Positions 51,866 to 60,305 of a DNA stretch of 64,000 nucleotides are shown here, piece after piece; position 1 is the stretch's first letter; each line of letters begins with the position of its first letter. Source of the DNA: Lapidilactobacillus dextrinicus DSM 20335 (GTDB lineage: Bacteria > Bacillota > Bacilli > Lactobacillales > Lactobacillaceae); NCBI RefSeq assembly GCF_001436095.1, contig NZ_AYYK01000004.1, positions 248,001 to 312,000 of the forward strand. The letters run 5' to 3'. The notes under the pieces are model-generated. The model made no database searches. It was not told the DNA's origin and worked only from the letters and a program-made list of their open reading frames with translations. A program made the position numbers and the translations under genes.

Positions 51866-53287
51866 GTGTTTTATAATTTATTGATAACGTTGATTATTCT
51901 GGCATTTCTTTACTCTGTCGTGGGATTAGTCGTCTTACTATTTAAAAAGATTTTTGGGCGTAAAAAGGGCAAATGGTTTAGTCTCAAAAAAATCGGAACC
52001 ACATTTGTTGCAATGATTGCCTTAGTCTTCGTCGCACCAAAAACTGAAACAGCTGCGCAAAAAGCCGCTGATCAGCGTGAAGAGGCTCGTTCATCAAGTT
52101 TGGCAATGGCTAGTGAACAAGCTGCTAAGAAGTCTGCTGAACTGGCTAGCTCAAGAAAACGTGCTAACAGTCAAACTAAGGCTAAACAATTAGCGTTAAA
52201 AAGTGCCAAAGCCAGCGCACAATCTCAAGCTATTGCTTCTTCTGAAGCAGCTGCCAAGCAATCTGCCGCTGAACTAGCAGCTAAACAGGCTAGTGAAGCC
52301 AAGGTCAAAAGTGCTAACAATCAAGAAATACTAGCTGAACTAGTGAAAGAGACAAATAATCACTCTGCTGGCCCTACTAAAGATTATTATTGGGAAAATG
52401 GCGCCGCTAAAATCACCGGATTTGATGGGCTTAAAAGTGGTGAAGAAAAGTTCACAGCAGATGGTCAGGGCCGTTCTGGCGTTGCCAAGGCTATTTTAAC
52501 TTATTCAGAGTACGAGTCATCAAAGGGCTCACGGCAAGGTGATCCACTTGAACCACCTGCATGGCCTTATACCAATCCTAAAGTGGCTATTACTTATAGT
52601 TTAACTGGTCGGACTTATCATGGTTATCTATACAATCGTAGCCACTCAATTGGTGACAGTTTACTAGGTGCAGATTCATATGATTCTAAATATAATTTCA
52701 CCACTGGTACACGCCCCCAAAATGTAGGTGCTAACCAAAATGGCGGCATGCGTTATGCCGAAGAAACTGCTGAAGATTATTGGGATAGTCACCCTAATAC
52801 CAAGAATACAATCGCTTATGAGACCACCCCACTTTATAACAACAGTGAAACAATTCCGCGGGGCTCAATCGTCGATATTAAATCTTCAGACGGTATCATC
52901 AATAAAGAAATTGTCGTCGTTAACTCAGTTGAGGGCATTAGCATTAATTACAACAACGGTTCTAATAAAACAATCGCAGCAATCAGTTCTAAACCATCTT
53001 CAAGTGTTGCACCGGTTGTAAAATCAAGTTCTTCAAGTTCAACAACTGTAAACAGTGCACCTGCTGTTTCATCAAGTACAGCACCAATTACCACGCCAGC
53101 TACATCACCTACTGTTAGCGGCGGCTGGACAGTTGCACCTGCTGGTCAAGTCTATGTTTCCAACAGTAATAAATATTATGCACGAGTCACCAATCCAGGT
53201 AATTACCGACTAATGAGTCAATCAGAGGCCGATAACCAAGGATTTGCCCGAGCTAGTCGAGGCAATCAATACGCCCGACCATATTAG
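51866..53287 (+). CDS. membrane-anchored DNA/RNA non-specific endonuclease
   Basis: About 473 aa. Two N-terminal membrane segments (about 3-26 and 43-57) lead into an Ala/Ser/Lys-rich stalk (60-150). An Endonuclease_NS/EndA-like domain (about 170-320) follows, with active-site motif NRSH at 257-260, where EndA has DRGH, and metal-site Asn in VGANQNGGMRYAE. Then a Ser/Thr/Pro linker and a small C-terminal domain (YVSNSNKYYARVTNPGNY) common in secreted lactobacillar proteins. Probably degrades extracellular nucleic acid. GTG start at 51866 behind GGGGAGG. Confidence 0.85.
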   Translation: MFYNLLITLIILAFLYSVVGLVVLLFKKIFGRKKGKWFSLKKIGTTFVAMIALVFVAPKTETAAQKAADQREEARSSSLAMASEQAAKKSAELASSRKRANSQTKAKQLALKSAKASAQSQAIASSEAAAKQSAAELAAKQASEAKVKSANNQEILAELVKETNNHSAGPTKDYYWENGAAKITGFDGLKSGEEKFTADGQGRSGVAKAILTYSEYESSKGSRQGDPLEPPAWPYTNPKVAITYSLTGRTYHGYLYNRSHSIGDSLLGADSYDSKYNFTTGTRPQNVGANQNGGMRYAEETAEDYWDSHPNTKNTIAYETTPLYNNSETIPRGSIVDIKSSDGIINKEIVVVNSVEGISINYNNGSNKTIAAISSKPSSSVAPVVKSSSSSSTTVNSAPAVSSSTAPITTPATSPTVSGGWTVAPAGQVYVSNSNKYYARVTNPGNYRLMSQSEADNQGFARASRGNQYARPY

Positions 53288-53302
53288 AATATTTAGATAA
53301 AC

Positions 53303-53338
53303 AAAAAGCAGCTAACCAATATTGGTTAACTGCTTTTT
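53303..53338 (+). terminator. nuclease gene terminator
   Basis: AAAAAGCAG (53303-53311) with CTGCTTTTT (53330-53338), extended by an inner TAACCA/TGGTTA pair. It may also terminate the minus-strand tRNA transcript. Confidence 0.85.
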
Positions 53339-53352
53339 ATCTTTAACATTTA

Positions 53353-53425
53353 TTGGGATACTAGGGTTCGAACCTAGAAATTATGGATTCAGAGTCCACC
53401 GCCTTACCAATTTGGCTATATCCCA
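53353..53425 (-). tRNA. tRNA-Gln(CUG)
   Basis: The full cloverleaf can be drawn on the minus strand: acceptor TGGGATA/TATCCCA, D stem GCC/GGC, anticodon stem GTGGA/TCCAT with loop CTCTGAA (anticodon CUG), T arm CTAGG-TTCGAAC-CCTAG, discriminator A. CCA is not encoded. It closely follows tRNA-Glu(CUC). Confidence 0.93.
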
Positions 53426-53430
53426 ATGAA

Positions 53431-53502
53431 TCACCCGTACGAGAATCGAACTCGTAACTCCACCTTGAGAGGGTGGCGTCTTAACCATTTGACCAACGGG
53501 CA
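53431..53502 (-). tRNA. tRNA-Glu(CUC)
   Basis: Cloverleaf on the minus strand: acceptor TGCCCGT/ACGGGTG, whose two outer pairs are T-G and G-T wobbles, D stem GTC/GAC, anticodon stem CCACC/GGTGG with loop CTCTCAA (anticodon CUC), T arm ACGAG-TTCGATT-CTCGT, discriminator A. CCA is not encoded. The usual first pair of tRNA-Glu is G-C, so this copy is slightly diverged. Confidence 0.88.
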
Positions 53503-53577
53503 ATATTAATAAGCACAAGAAATAGTTTAACGTATCTCAAAAAAATCGTCAAGTAATTTTTGTACTAGATTAATAAT

Positions 53578-53760
53578 TTAATGAAGTAACCAATCATAAA
53601 CTAATAGCACAATTAAGCTAATAATCGTCACAATTGCGCTAGCTAAAACTAAATAAATTAACCAAGGCCAATTTAATAGCCGTTGCATGATCAGCAGTGA
53701 AATTGTCAGTACAACCAATGACACAATTAATTGGTGCCAACGATGGTCCAATTTACTCAA
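53578..53760 (-). CDS. small two-helix membrane protein, unknown function
   Basis: 60 aa with two hydrophobic segments (about 12-28 and 33-57). It overlaps the end of the upstream 109-aa gene by 8 bases, suggesting coupled translation. No family recognised. Confidence 0.6.
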   Translation of the reverse strand: MSKLDHRWHQLIVSLVVLTISLLIMQRLLNWPWLIYLVLASAIVTIISLIVLLVYDWLLH

Positions 53761-54082
53761 AGGAATACTCCACTAAATATAAACCACGATCCGTTAAATG
53801 GGAACTCGTCAACCAAACATCTTGATAACCTTGTGGATTAGTATCTTTCGTCTGCTCAAATAATTGATTTAACAATTTTTGATTTTTTTGAACAAAATTA
53901 GGTTGTAGCCGGACTACGTGTAGGCGCATCGGTGGGAATAACGTCTCATCTTCAGGCTCAACCAATTTATCTGAAAAAGCATAAGTAACTTGATTGGCAT
54001 AAACACGTGGTTCACGCACAACATCTTGACTAGTTAAAATAAATTCAATTAATTGCTTAGCAAACTCTTCATTTTGCATCAT
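53753..54082 (-). CDS. conserved hypothetical cytosolic protein
   Basis: 109 aa, no membrane segment, mildly acidic, with an alternating beta-rich middle (MRLHVVRLQPN) and ending YLVEYSFE. AAAGGGG precedes tandem ATG codons. I do not recognise the family. It forms a pair with the small membrane protein gene downstream and lies after the sodA terminator. Confidence 0.7.
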   Translation of the reverse strand: MMQNEEFAKQLIEFILTSQDVVREPRVYANQVTYAFSDKLVEPEDETLFPPMRLHVVRLQPNFVQKNQKLLNQLFEQTKDTNPQGYQDVWLTSSHLTDRGLYLVEYSFE

Positions 54083-54134
54083 TATAACCCCTTTGTTCTA
54101 AATTGTACCACGAAAATAATTCGACGCAAAAAAA

Positions 54135-54156
54135 GCAGCCACCAAAAAGTAACTGC
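54135..54156 (-). terminator. sodA terminator
   Basis: GCAGTTAC/GTGGCTGC stem on the minus strand (two G-T pairs), followed by seven T (54127-54134). Confidence 0.7.
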
Positions 54157-54169
54157 GATTATCAAAAAA

Positions 54170-54799
54170 TTATAACTGTAAATAGGACATTTCTCGATCA
54201 CGCCAACACTGATCCACAAATTCCCAATTAATCAAATGCCAGAATGCTCCTAAATAATCTGGACGTCGGTTCTGATAATTTAAATAATAAGCATGCTCCC
54301 AAACATCAACGCCTAAGATAGGCATCAGTCCTTCGCTAAGGGGATTATCTTGATTGGCTGTGGAAACAACTTGTAACTGATGTTGCTCATTTAAAACTAG
54401 CCAAGCCCACCCAGACCCAAAACGTGTTAAACCAGCATTAATAAATTCTTTCTTAAAATGATCAACACTACCAAAAGTCTGACTGATTTCTTTAGCCAGT
54501 TCGCTTGGGATTTCTTGATCTTGATCTGGACTCAACCACTGCCAATACAAGGTATGATTTAAATGTCCTCCGCCATTATTCCGAACTGCTGTCCGGATTT
54601 CTTCAGGTACGCTCTCAAGATCTCTCATTAAGTCAAATAAAGGCCGATCTGCAGTTTCAAGACTTTTGGCTAAGGCTGCATTTAGATTACTAATATAAGT
54701 GGCATGATGTTTATCATGATGAAAATGCATCGTCTGCTCATCAATTAAAGGATCTAAGTCGCCATAGCCATAAGGTAATTCTGGTAATTGGTAAACCAT
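54170..54799 (-). CDS. sodA: superoxide dismutase (Fe/Mn family)
   Basis: A 209-aa SOD. Metal ligands H27 (HFHHDKHH), H82 (GGGHLNHTLYW), D165 and H169 (VDVWEHAYY) are all present. It converts superoxide to H2O2 and O2. Mn is usual for this lineage, but the metal cannot be proved by reading. SOD is patchy among lactobacilli; with pox it suggests tolerance of aerobic growth. GGAGG before ATG, single-gene unit. Confidence 0.96.
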   Translation of the reverse strand: MVYQLPELPYGYGDLDPLIDEQTMHFHHDKHHATYISNLNAALAKSLETADRPLFDLMRDLESVPEEIRTAVRNNGGGHLNHTLYWQWLSPDQDQEIPSELAKEISQTFGSVDHFKKEFINAGLTRFGSGWAWLVLNEQHQLQVVSTANQDNPLSEGLMPILGVDVWEHAYYLNYQNRRPDYLGAFWHLINWEFVDQCWRDREMSYLQL

Positions 54800-54899
54800 T
54801 CTGATTCCTCCTCATAATCGTTTTACAAGTTAAGCATACAAAGAAAAGCACAGCTAGAGCAAGCTTAATGACTGTTTACGACACTTATCAAGCATACAA

Positions 54900-54926
54900 A
54901 AAAGAGCCGCATTCTGCGACTCTTTT
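54900..54926 (-). terminator. man operon terminator
   Basis: AAAAGAG-c-CGCA (54900-54911) with TGCG-a-CTCTTTT (54915-54926), after manO. Confidence 0.85.
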
Positions 54927-54942
54927 CAACGTTCAATTTAAT

Positions 54943-55326
54943 CTACGCTTTTTTGTTACGATGTGTTAACCTTAGAACACTGTTCCTTAGCACATCCCAC
55001 ATACTCAACGAACGGACAATTCTCTTTGGCTCAACGTATTGACGAATTGTTCGTAATACTTTTTTAGGATCCTTAGATGCAAATGAGTACGTCCCATTTT
55101 GCTTGGTCCGAATTGCATAACGCGGAATCCAGTGACCACCAAAGACGATTGAAACAATCACGTAATCAACTTCTGACCACGGAATTTGAATATAATCTTT
55201 GACATTACGATCATTAAAAAATTCAAACCCCTTATCACCAATCATGATTTTACCATAAGTAGCCGTGCCCAGAAATGATGTGGCATCAATTACTAAATCG
55301 GCCTTTGAATTGATTGATTCAACCAA
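54943..55326 (-). CDS. manO: DUF956 family protein ManO
   Basis: A 127-aa DUF956 protein, the usual last gene of lactobacillar mannose PTS operons and proposed to act in their regulation. The core VIVSIVFGGHWIPRYAIRT and ASKDPKKVLRTIR are characteristic. TTG start behind TAGGGG. It follows manN by about 40 bases. Confidence 0.92.
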   Translation of the reverse strand: MVESINSKADLVIDATSFLGTATYGKIMIGDKGFEFFNDRNVKDYIQIPWSEVDYVIVSIVFGGHWIPRYAIRTKQNGTYSFASKDPKKVLRTIRQYVEPKRIVRSLSMWDVLRNSVLRLTHRNKKA

Positions 55327-55367
55327 TGAAATCCCCTACCCTCAAACTAAACGTTAATAATTATTTA

Positions 55368-56291
55368 TTACATAATACCGATAACGTGGAATACAACACC
55401 GACAACGAACAAACCTAAGATAACAACGATTGGAGAAACTTTCTTCTTCAATAACCACATGCAAAGGAATGTTAATAACAATGCTGCTAAACCTGGAATC
55501 AAGCTATCCAAGTTATCTTGTAATGTTGTTACTTTGTCTGCTGTTAATGACAAACCTGAAGCTTGTTGTTGTAAGGCAGATTGGATACCCGCACTACCCT
55601 TAGGCAACTTAGCCCAGTCAATGAACGCACCCTTAGCTAACTTAACCGTGGAAACAACCGGTGTAAATTTAACCGATACCCAACGATTAATCAAGGAACC
55701 AAGGACGAACATACCGACAATTGAAGCAGCTTTAGTAACGTTTTGTAATAATGAACCTGAAATATCATCAGAAATTGCAGAACCTGCACGGTAACCAAAT
55801 TCTTGTGTATACCACATGAAGGCCATACGAATTAAGTTCCAAGCAATGAAGTAAATGATTGGTCCTAAGATGTTACCACTCATAGCAAGAGAAGCAGCTA
55901 AGGCACCAATAATTGGCTTAACTGTGAACCAGAAAACTGGATCACCAATACCAGCTAAAGGACCCATCATACCAACTTTAACACCTTGGATTGTAACGTC
56001 ATCAACAGGTGCACCATTAGCACGCTCTTCTTCAAGCGCAAGGGTAACACCAAGAATTGGTGAAGCCAAATAAGGATGGGTGTTAAAGAATTCCATGTGA
56101 CGCTTCAATGCTGAAGCACGATCTTCTTTAGTTGTGTAAAGTTTCTTTAATGCTGGAATTAATGAGTAAGCGAAACCACCGTTTTGCATACGTTCATAGT
56201 TCCATGAACCTTGAAGGAATGTTGACCGCCAGAAAACTGAGAGGCGATCACGTTTGCTTAATGTAACTTTTTTAGTATTTTGATTATCCAT
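55368..56291 (-). CDS. manN: PTS mannose/fructose/sorbose transporter subunit IID
   Basis: A 307-aa IID subunit that forms the translocating membrane part with IIC. It begins with the IID signature FWRSTFLQGSWNYERMQNGGFAYSLIPAL, has VGMMGPLAGIGDPVFWFTVKP, and membrane segments at the C-terminus. ATG behind AGAGGGGG. Third gene of manLMN. Confidence 0.97.
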   Translation of the reverse strand: MDNQNTKKVTLSKRDRLSVFWRSTFLQGSWNYERMQNGGFAYSLIPALKKLYTTKEDRASALKRHMEFFNTHPYLASPILGVTLALEEERANGAPVDDVTIQGVKVGMMGPLAGIGDPVFWFTVKPIIGALAASLAMSGNILGPIIYFIAWNLIRMAFMWYTQEFGYRAGSAISDDISGSLLQNVTKAASIVGMFVLGSLINRWVSVKFTPVVSTVKLAKGAFIDWAKLPKGSAGIQSALQQQASGLSLTADKVTTLQDNLDSLIPGLAALLLTFLCMWLLKKKVSPIVVILGLFVVGVVFHVIGIM

Positions 56292-56309
56292 TATTTTTTA
56301 CCCCCTCTC

Positions 56310-57134
56310 CTAATAGTTATCAATAATATCGCCGACTGGGTCACCGACACCACTGTTGTTACCGTCGTTAGAACCATTACCACCATTATTTGAGCTGTTG
56401 TTTGTAACAGCGATGTAGAGTAACGCCAATGAAACAGCGATAGCACCAAGAGCAATCAATGTTAATTGTTGGATTGTTGCCAAAACGAAACCTAAGGCAA
56501 AGAATGGCCATACTTCACGAGTAGCGATCATGTTGATAACCATAGCATAACCTACGGCAACGACCATACCACCACCGATAGATAAACCATCAGTTAACCA
56601 AGCAGGCATCATGCCAAGTAATGAACGTACAGGACCAGCACCAACGGCTAAGATTAAGCCTGCTGGGATAGCGATACGTAAACCTTGCATGCAGATAGCA
56701 ACCCATTGCCAGAAATCAATCTTAGCAAAGCTACCTTCTTCAGCAGCACGGTCCATAATATGAACAATAGCAGTAGCTAAAGTACGAGCAATGATTGTTA
56801 ATAACAAACCAGCAATAGCTAAAGGAACGGCAATGGCGATGGCAGAACCGACACCCTTAGTACCTTGGCCACCAAGTACAAGAATAATTGCAGAAGCAAC
56901 AGATGCTAAAGCAGCATCAGGCACAACGGCAGCACCGATATTAGCCCAGCCTAAGGCGATCATTTGTAATGTACCACCTAAGATAAGGCAAGGTATTAAG
57001 TTACCGGTAACTAAACCGATTAATGTACATGCGATAACTGGTTGATGGAAATGGAATTCATCCAAAATACCTTCCATACCAGCAAGGAATGCAACAATAA
57101 GAACTAAAATGACTTGAATGAAATTTAGTTGCAT
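56310..57134 (-). CDS. manM: PTS mannose/fructose/sorbose transporter subunit IIC
   Basis: About 274 aa. A multi-span IIC beginning MQLNFIQVILVLIVAFLAGMEG; ATG at 57134 is preceded by GGAGGAG, so a longer in-frame start is rejected. The last 35 residues are an Asn/Gly/Ser-rich tail (NNSSNNGGNGSNDGNNSG) ending DIIDNY, a cytoplasmic or exposed extension also seen in some lactobacilli. Works with manN and manL; this class is also the receptor for class IIa bacteriocins. Confidence 0.96.
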   Translation of the reverse strand: MQLNFIQVILVLIVAFLAGMEGILDEFHFHQPVIACTLIGLVTGNLIPCLILGGTLQMIALGWANIGAAVVPDAALASVASAIILVLGGQGTKGVGSAIAIAVPLAIAGLLLTIIARTLATAIVHIMDRAAEEGSFAKIDFWQWVAICMQGLRIAIPAGLILAVGAGPVRSLLGMMPAWLTDGLSIGGGMVVAVGYAMVINMIATREVWPFFALGFVLATIQQLTLIALGAIAVSLALLYIAVTNNSSNNGGNGSNDGNNSGVGDPVGDIIDNY

Positions 57135-57173
57135 AAGTATTTCTCCTCCACTTAATTTGACTGACAAAAAAGA

Positions 57174-58145
57174 TTATTTTTGGTCGTTCAAGGAATCTTG
57201 AGCCTTCTTTAAGATTGCAGCCATATTGTCCTTTGAATCAGTTGGTACTTTACGAACGTCAAAATCGATACCATCGTTTTTGAGTTTTTCAAAAGTATCA
57301 ATATCATTTTGGTCAAAAGCCAAAACTTTATTAGGTTGAACTTTACCAACAGAATGTGCCATTGAACCAACGTTAACCGTTTTCAATGGAACGCCACCTT
57401 CAACCGCACGTAAAACATCTTGCGGTGTTTCAAAAAGCAAGAGTGCTCTTTCACCACCAAAATGTTTGTCATCCTTGGCAATCTTGATCATTTGATCAAC
57501 AGGAATAACGTGTGCAGAAACACCAGCAGGTGCTGCTTGAATAATCAAGTTTTTACGAAGCTTATCGTTAGCAACGCCATCTGAAACAACGATAATACGT
57601 GTTGGATGTGTTGACTTAGTCCAAGCTGTTGCAACTTGACCATGTAACAAACGTGAATCGATCCGAGCTAGAACATATTCTAACTTACCTGGACGACCAC
57701 CATTAGACTGTTTAGCTGCTGGAGCTGCTTGTTTAGCCTTAGGCATTAATGCCTCTGGACTAACACGAACACCTTCACGTGCAGCGTCAACTAAATGTGT
57801 TGCCAATTCGTGTGATGACGTCATTGACAAACGAGAGCCATAAGCTTCAATCAACATTGGCAAATTAAGGCCAGTGACGATTGCCCACTTATCTTTATGT
57901 TCTTCGAGAATACCGCTAGCCTGGTTAAAAGGCGAGCCACCCCAAAGATCAATCAAAAATAGTACTTCATCTTCTGGATCAAATTTCTTAGTTGCATCCA
58001 CAAGATGTTGTTTTAAATCATCTGGGCTTTCGCCATTGACGAAAGTGACGGTTTCGACTTTTTCTTGTTCGCCGAAAATCATTTCTCCAGATTGTTTAAT
58101 GCCAGCGGCGAATTGCCCGTGACTGGCAAGAACTATTCCGATCAT
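57174..58145 (-). CDS. manL: PTS mannose transporter subunit IIAB
   Basis: A 323-aa fusion. The IIA domain (1-130) has phospho-His H9 (LASHGQFA), and an Ala/Pro linker (136-148) leads to IIB with phospho-His H168 (RIDSRLLHGQV). It passes phosphate from HPr to the sugar and also signals sugar availability. GGAGGGG before ATG. First gene of manLMN-manO. Confidence 0.97.
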   Translation of the reverse strand: MIGIVLASHGQFAAGIKQSGEMIFGEQEKVETVTFVNGESPDDLKQHLVDATKKFDPEDEVLFLIDLWGGSPFNQASGILEEHKDKWAIVTGLNLPMLIEAYGSRLSMTSSHELATHLVDAAREGVRVSPEALMPKAKQAAPAAKQSNGGRPGKLEYVLARIDSRLLHGQVATAWTKSTHPTRIIVVSDGVANDKLRKNLIIQAAPAGVSAHVIPVDQMIKIAKDDKHFGGERALLLFETPQDVLRAVEGGVPLKTVNVGSMAHSVGKVQPNKVLAFDQNDIDTFEKLKNDGIDFDVRKVPTDSKDNMAAILKKAQDSLNDQK

Positions 58146-58242
58146 GTTTTACCCCTCCTACTAATTATTTGGTCAGCATGTGATTTTTTATAACCGAATA
58201 AATAATATAAATTGCAGTATTGTCACACAACTTCCATGCACA

Positions 58243-58293
58243 AATATAACACATTATGAAAGTTAAATGCAATAAAATCTAAAAACGTTTTCA
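58243..58293 (-). promoter_or_regulatory. manL promoter with adjacent cre
   Basis: Minus strand: TTGCAT (58267-58272), 18-bp spacer, TATATT (58243-58248). Just upstream is TGAAAACGTTTTTA (58280-58293), one mismatch from the cre consensus. No convincing -24/-12 (sigma-54) element is seen, although many man operons use one. A second possible promoter, TTGTGT-17-TATTAT, lies closer to the gene. Confidence 0.55.
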
Positions 58294-58399
58294 CAAATTT
58301 TTATAAAATTAGTTGGATATAATTTCACAGTAAGACGCATTACATTAATAATGAACAAAATTGGTATCATGAAAAATTTGCATAAACATGCTATATCAC

Positions 58400-58492
58400 T
58401 GAAAACATTTCCACACTTTCAGGATGCTAATGTTATATTAATTCAAAAAATCACAAAATAATTTTAAAAAATTATGAAACGGTTTCCACACT
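58400..58492. repeat. pair of operator-like repeats in the man/aminotransferase gap
   Basis: Two 18-bp copies matching at 15 positions: TGAAA-ACA-TTTCCACACT (58400-58417) and TGAAA-CGG-TTTCCACACT (58475-58492), starts 75 bp apart. The second contains the GAAACGGTTTC palindrome typical of LacI/CcpA-family operators. The rest of the 556-bp gap (58146-58701) is AT-rich with no further gene. Confidence 0.55.
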
Positions 58493-58641
58493 CATTGTTA
58501 AGAAAATAACGAGTCATATTTTAAGCATTAGAAAAGCAATCTTTAGGCATGACTCATTATTAAGACCTTCATCGCCATTAGTCAGATCCTAGTCAAATCA
58601 AAACCCGGCTAACCCTTAACTTATAATCAAAGGCTTTAATG

Positions 58642-58670
58642 TTGGTCTAATCTGTCTAACTTCGTATAAT
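58642..58670 (+). promoter_or_regulatory. aminotransferase promoter
   Basis: TTGGTC (58642-58647), 17-bp spacer, TATAAT (58665-58670). Transcription would start near 58677. The ribosome binding site lies in a GAGCGCGCTC palindrome (58690-58699), which could mask it. Confidence 0.75.
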
Positions 58671-58701
58671 GAATTTAACAAGCCAAAAGGAGCGCGCTCT
58701 T

Positions 58702-59895
58702 ATGCCTAATTTAAAAGTTAGTTTAACTGCTCGAGGTAATCGGGCCATACAAGCCATTCCCCCATCCTTAATTCGTACCGTAGATAATCGAATTTCTCAG
58801 ATTCCCGATATCATTAAGTTGACTTTGGGTGAACCAGACTTCGAAGTTCCTCAACATATTAAGAACGCAGCTAAATTAGCAATTGATCAAAACTTCTCTC
58901 ATTACGCACCATCTGCTGGCTTTTTAGAATTACGTCAAGAAATTAGCAATTATTTACTTAAAGCAACCAACACTTACTATCAACCAGAAGGTGAAATCAC
59001 TGTGACAGTAGGGGCCACTGAAGGTATTTATACTGCTGTTCAGGGCATCTTCAACCCAGGTGATACTATTATTATTCCTACCCCATCTTTTCCACTGTAT
59101 CATGCCGTTGCCGAATTAATGGGACTTAATATCGTAACAGTTAATACGGCCCCTGAATATTTATTGACTGCTAATAAACTTGCCGAATTACTTATTAAAT
59201 ACCCACAGGCAAAAGGTATTATTTTGAACTATCCCAATAATCCGACGGGCGCAACCTATTCTCCTGAGCAAGCACGTGCTGTCGCTGATATCTTACGGCA
59301 AACTGATTTAGTTGTTCTTTCCGATGAAATCTATGCAGAGCTAACCTATGAGCAACATCATTTGAGTATGGCCACCCTATTACCTGAGCAAACAATCTTA
59401 ATCAGTGGTTGCTCGAAGTCACACGCTATGACTGGTTATCGCATTGGTTACCTTGCTGGACCTGCTGAATTAATGACATCGATTGATAAAATACATCAAT
59501 TTGTAGTCACGACGGCCGCTAGCCCGATGATGAAGGCCGCTGAAGAAAGCTTACGTCATGGGCAAAATGATATCATTCAAATGCGGACAATTTATCAACA
59601 ACGGCGTGATTTACTTTTGAATGCCTTAAATTTAGCTGGTTTTACAACGACAACCCCGGCTGGTGCTTTTTATATTTTTGCGAGAATTCCAACAAACATG
59701 ATCCAAGATGATGTTAAATTTGTCTATGATTTAGCAGAAAAGGCGCAGGTAGGTGTTATTCCCGGTTCAATTTTTGGTCCTGGTGGTGAACATCACATTC
59801 GTTTATCGTATGCTGCTTCAACAGAAAGTTTAATTGAGGCTGGTCGCCGGATTCAAAACTATGCTCGCCAGTATCAGCACAGCGCAGTAATTTAA
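58702..59895 (+). CDS. class I/II PLP-dependent aminotransferase (PatA-like)
   Basis: A fold-type I aminotransferase of about 397 aa, closest in style to PatA/aromatic aminotransferases (N-acetyl-LL-diaminopimelate or aromatic amino acid substrates). NYPNNPTG at 176-183, D208 (SDEIYAEL) for the pyridine nitrogen, the Schiff-base lysine K239 (GCSKSHAMTG) and R247 are present. ATG at 58702 behind AAAAGGAG; an upstream in-frame ATG overlaps the -10 box and cannot be the start. Substrate not resolved. Confidence 0.92.
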   Translation: MPNLKVSLTARGNRAIQAIPPSLIRTVDNRISQIPDIIKLTLGEPDFEVPQHIKNAAKLAIDQNFSHYAPSAGFLELRQEISNYLLKATNTYYQPEGEITVTVGATEGIYTAVQGIFNPGDTIIIPTPSFPLYHAVAELMGLNIVTVNTAPEYLLTANKLAELLIKYPQAKGIILNYPNNPTGATYSPEQARAVADILRQTDLVVLSDEIYAELTYEQHHLSMATLLPEQTILISGCSKSHAMTGYRIGYLAGPAELMTSIDKIHQFVVTTAASPMMKAAEESLRHGQNDIIQMRTIYQQRRDLLLNALNLAGFTTTTPAGAFYIFARIPTNMIQDDVKFVYDLAEKAQVGVIPGSIFGPGGEHHIRLSYAASTESLIEAGRRIQNYARQYQHSAVI

Positions 59896-59900
59896 AAAAT

Positions 59901-59947
59901 CCCCTTGAATGGCAATTTATCAGCCAATTCAAGGGGACCTTTTTTTA
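59901..59947 (+). terminator. aminotransferase terminator
   Basis: CCCCTTGAAT-GGC pairs with GCC-a-ATTCAAGGGG, followed by CCTTTTTTT. Confidence 0.9.
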
Positions 59948-59957
59948 TGAGACAAAA

Positions 59958-59987
59958 AAAGGAACGATAATTAATTATCGTTCCTTT
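59958..59987 (-). terminator. terminator at the prophage/chromosome side
   Basis: A perfect 30-bp palindrome, AAAGGAACGATAATT and its complement, followed by a T run on the minus strand. It would end transcription coming from the remnant and cargo genes. Confidence 0.75.
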
Positions 59988-60003
59988 AATTGAACATTGA
60001 ATT

Positions 60004-60262
60004 CTATAAGCGAGAGTTTAAGTCTTTAGCTAAATCTTCGAAGCCTGGTTTACCTAAAAGGGCAAACATGTTCTTCTTATAATCTAGTAGATTTCTATAT
60101 GTTACTGGTATTTCAAACTGCTGATTTATCAAGGTTTCTAATGTTGATTTCTATTTCATTAGTTTCCTTAGCTTCAACACGTCTTAACCATTTTCTACCC
60201 ATAAATTTATTTTTTATTTCATTAGTTTCTACTATTATATATCGACAGTTGTTGCCTATGGT
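60004..60262 (-). pseudogene. decayed gene remnant with frameshift
   Basis: Two adjacent open stretches on the minus strand lie in different frames. The upstream one contains FMGRKWLRRVEAKETNEI and ends at a stop near 60125. The downstream one contains [17 protein letters not shown] and [20 protein letters not shown], ending at 60004. They read naturally as one protein broken by a frameshift, with no start codon. A 14-bp direct repeat (60153-60166 and 60216-60229) gives a doubled ETNEI. Family not recognised; probably a prophage-associated relic. Confidence 0.5.
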
Positions 60263-60305
60263 GGCTCATTGATAATCATTCAAAATAAAAAAGCAGCCTT
60301 TCCAT

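Noticed and set aside
58146-58330. Sigma-54 promoter for manLMN
   Set aside because: The closest match, TGTGAC...TGCA, has wrong spacing and lacks the GG at -24.
58669-58701. Upstream ATG start for the aminotransferase
   Set aside because: The ATG lies within the -10 box TATAAT, so it would not be in the transcript.
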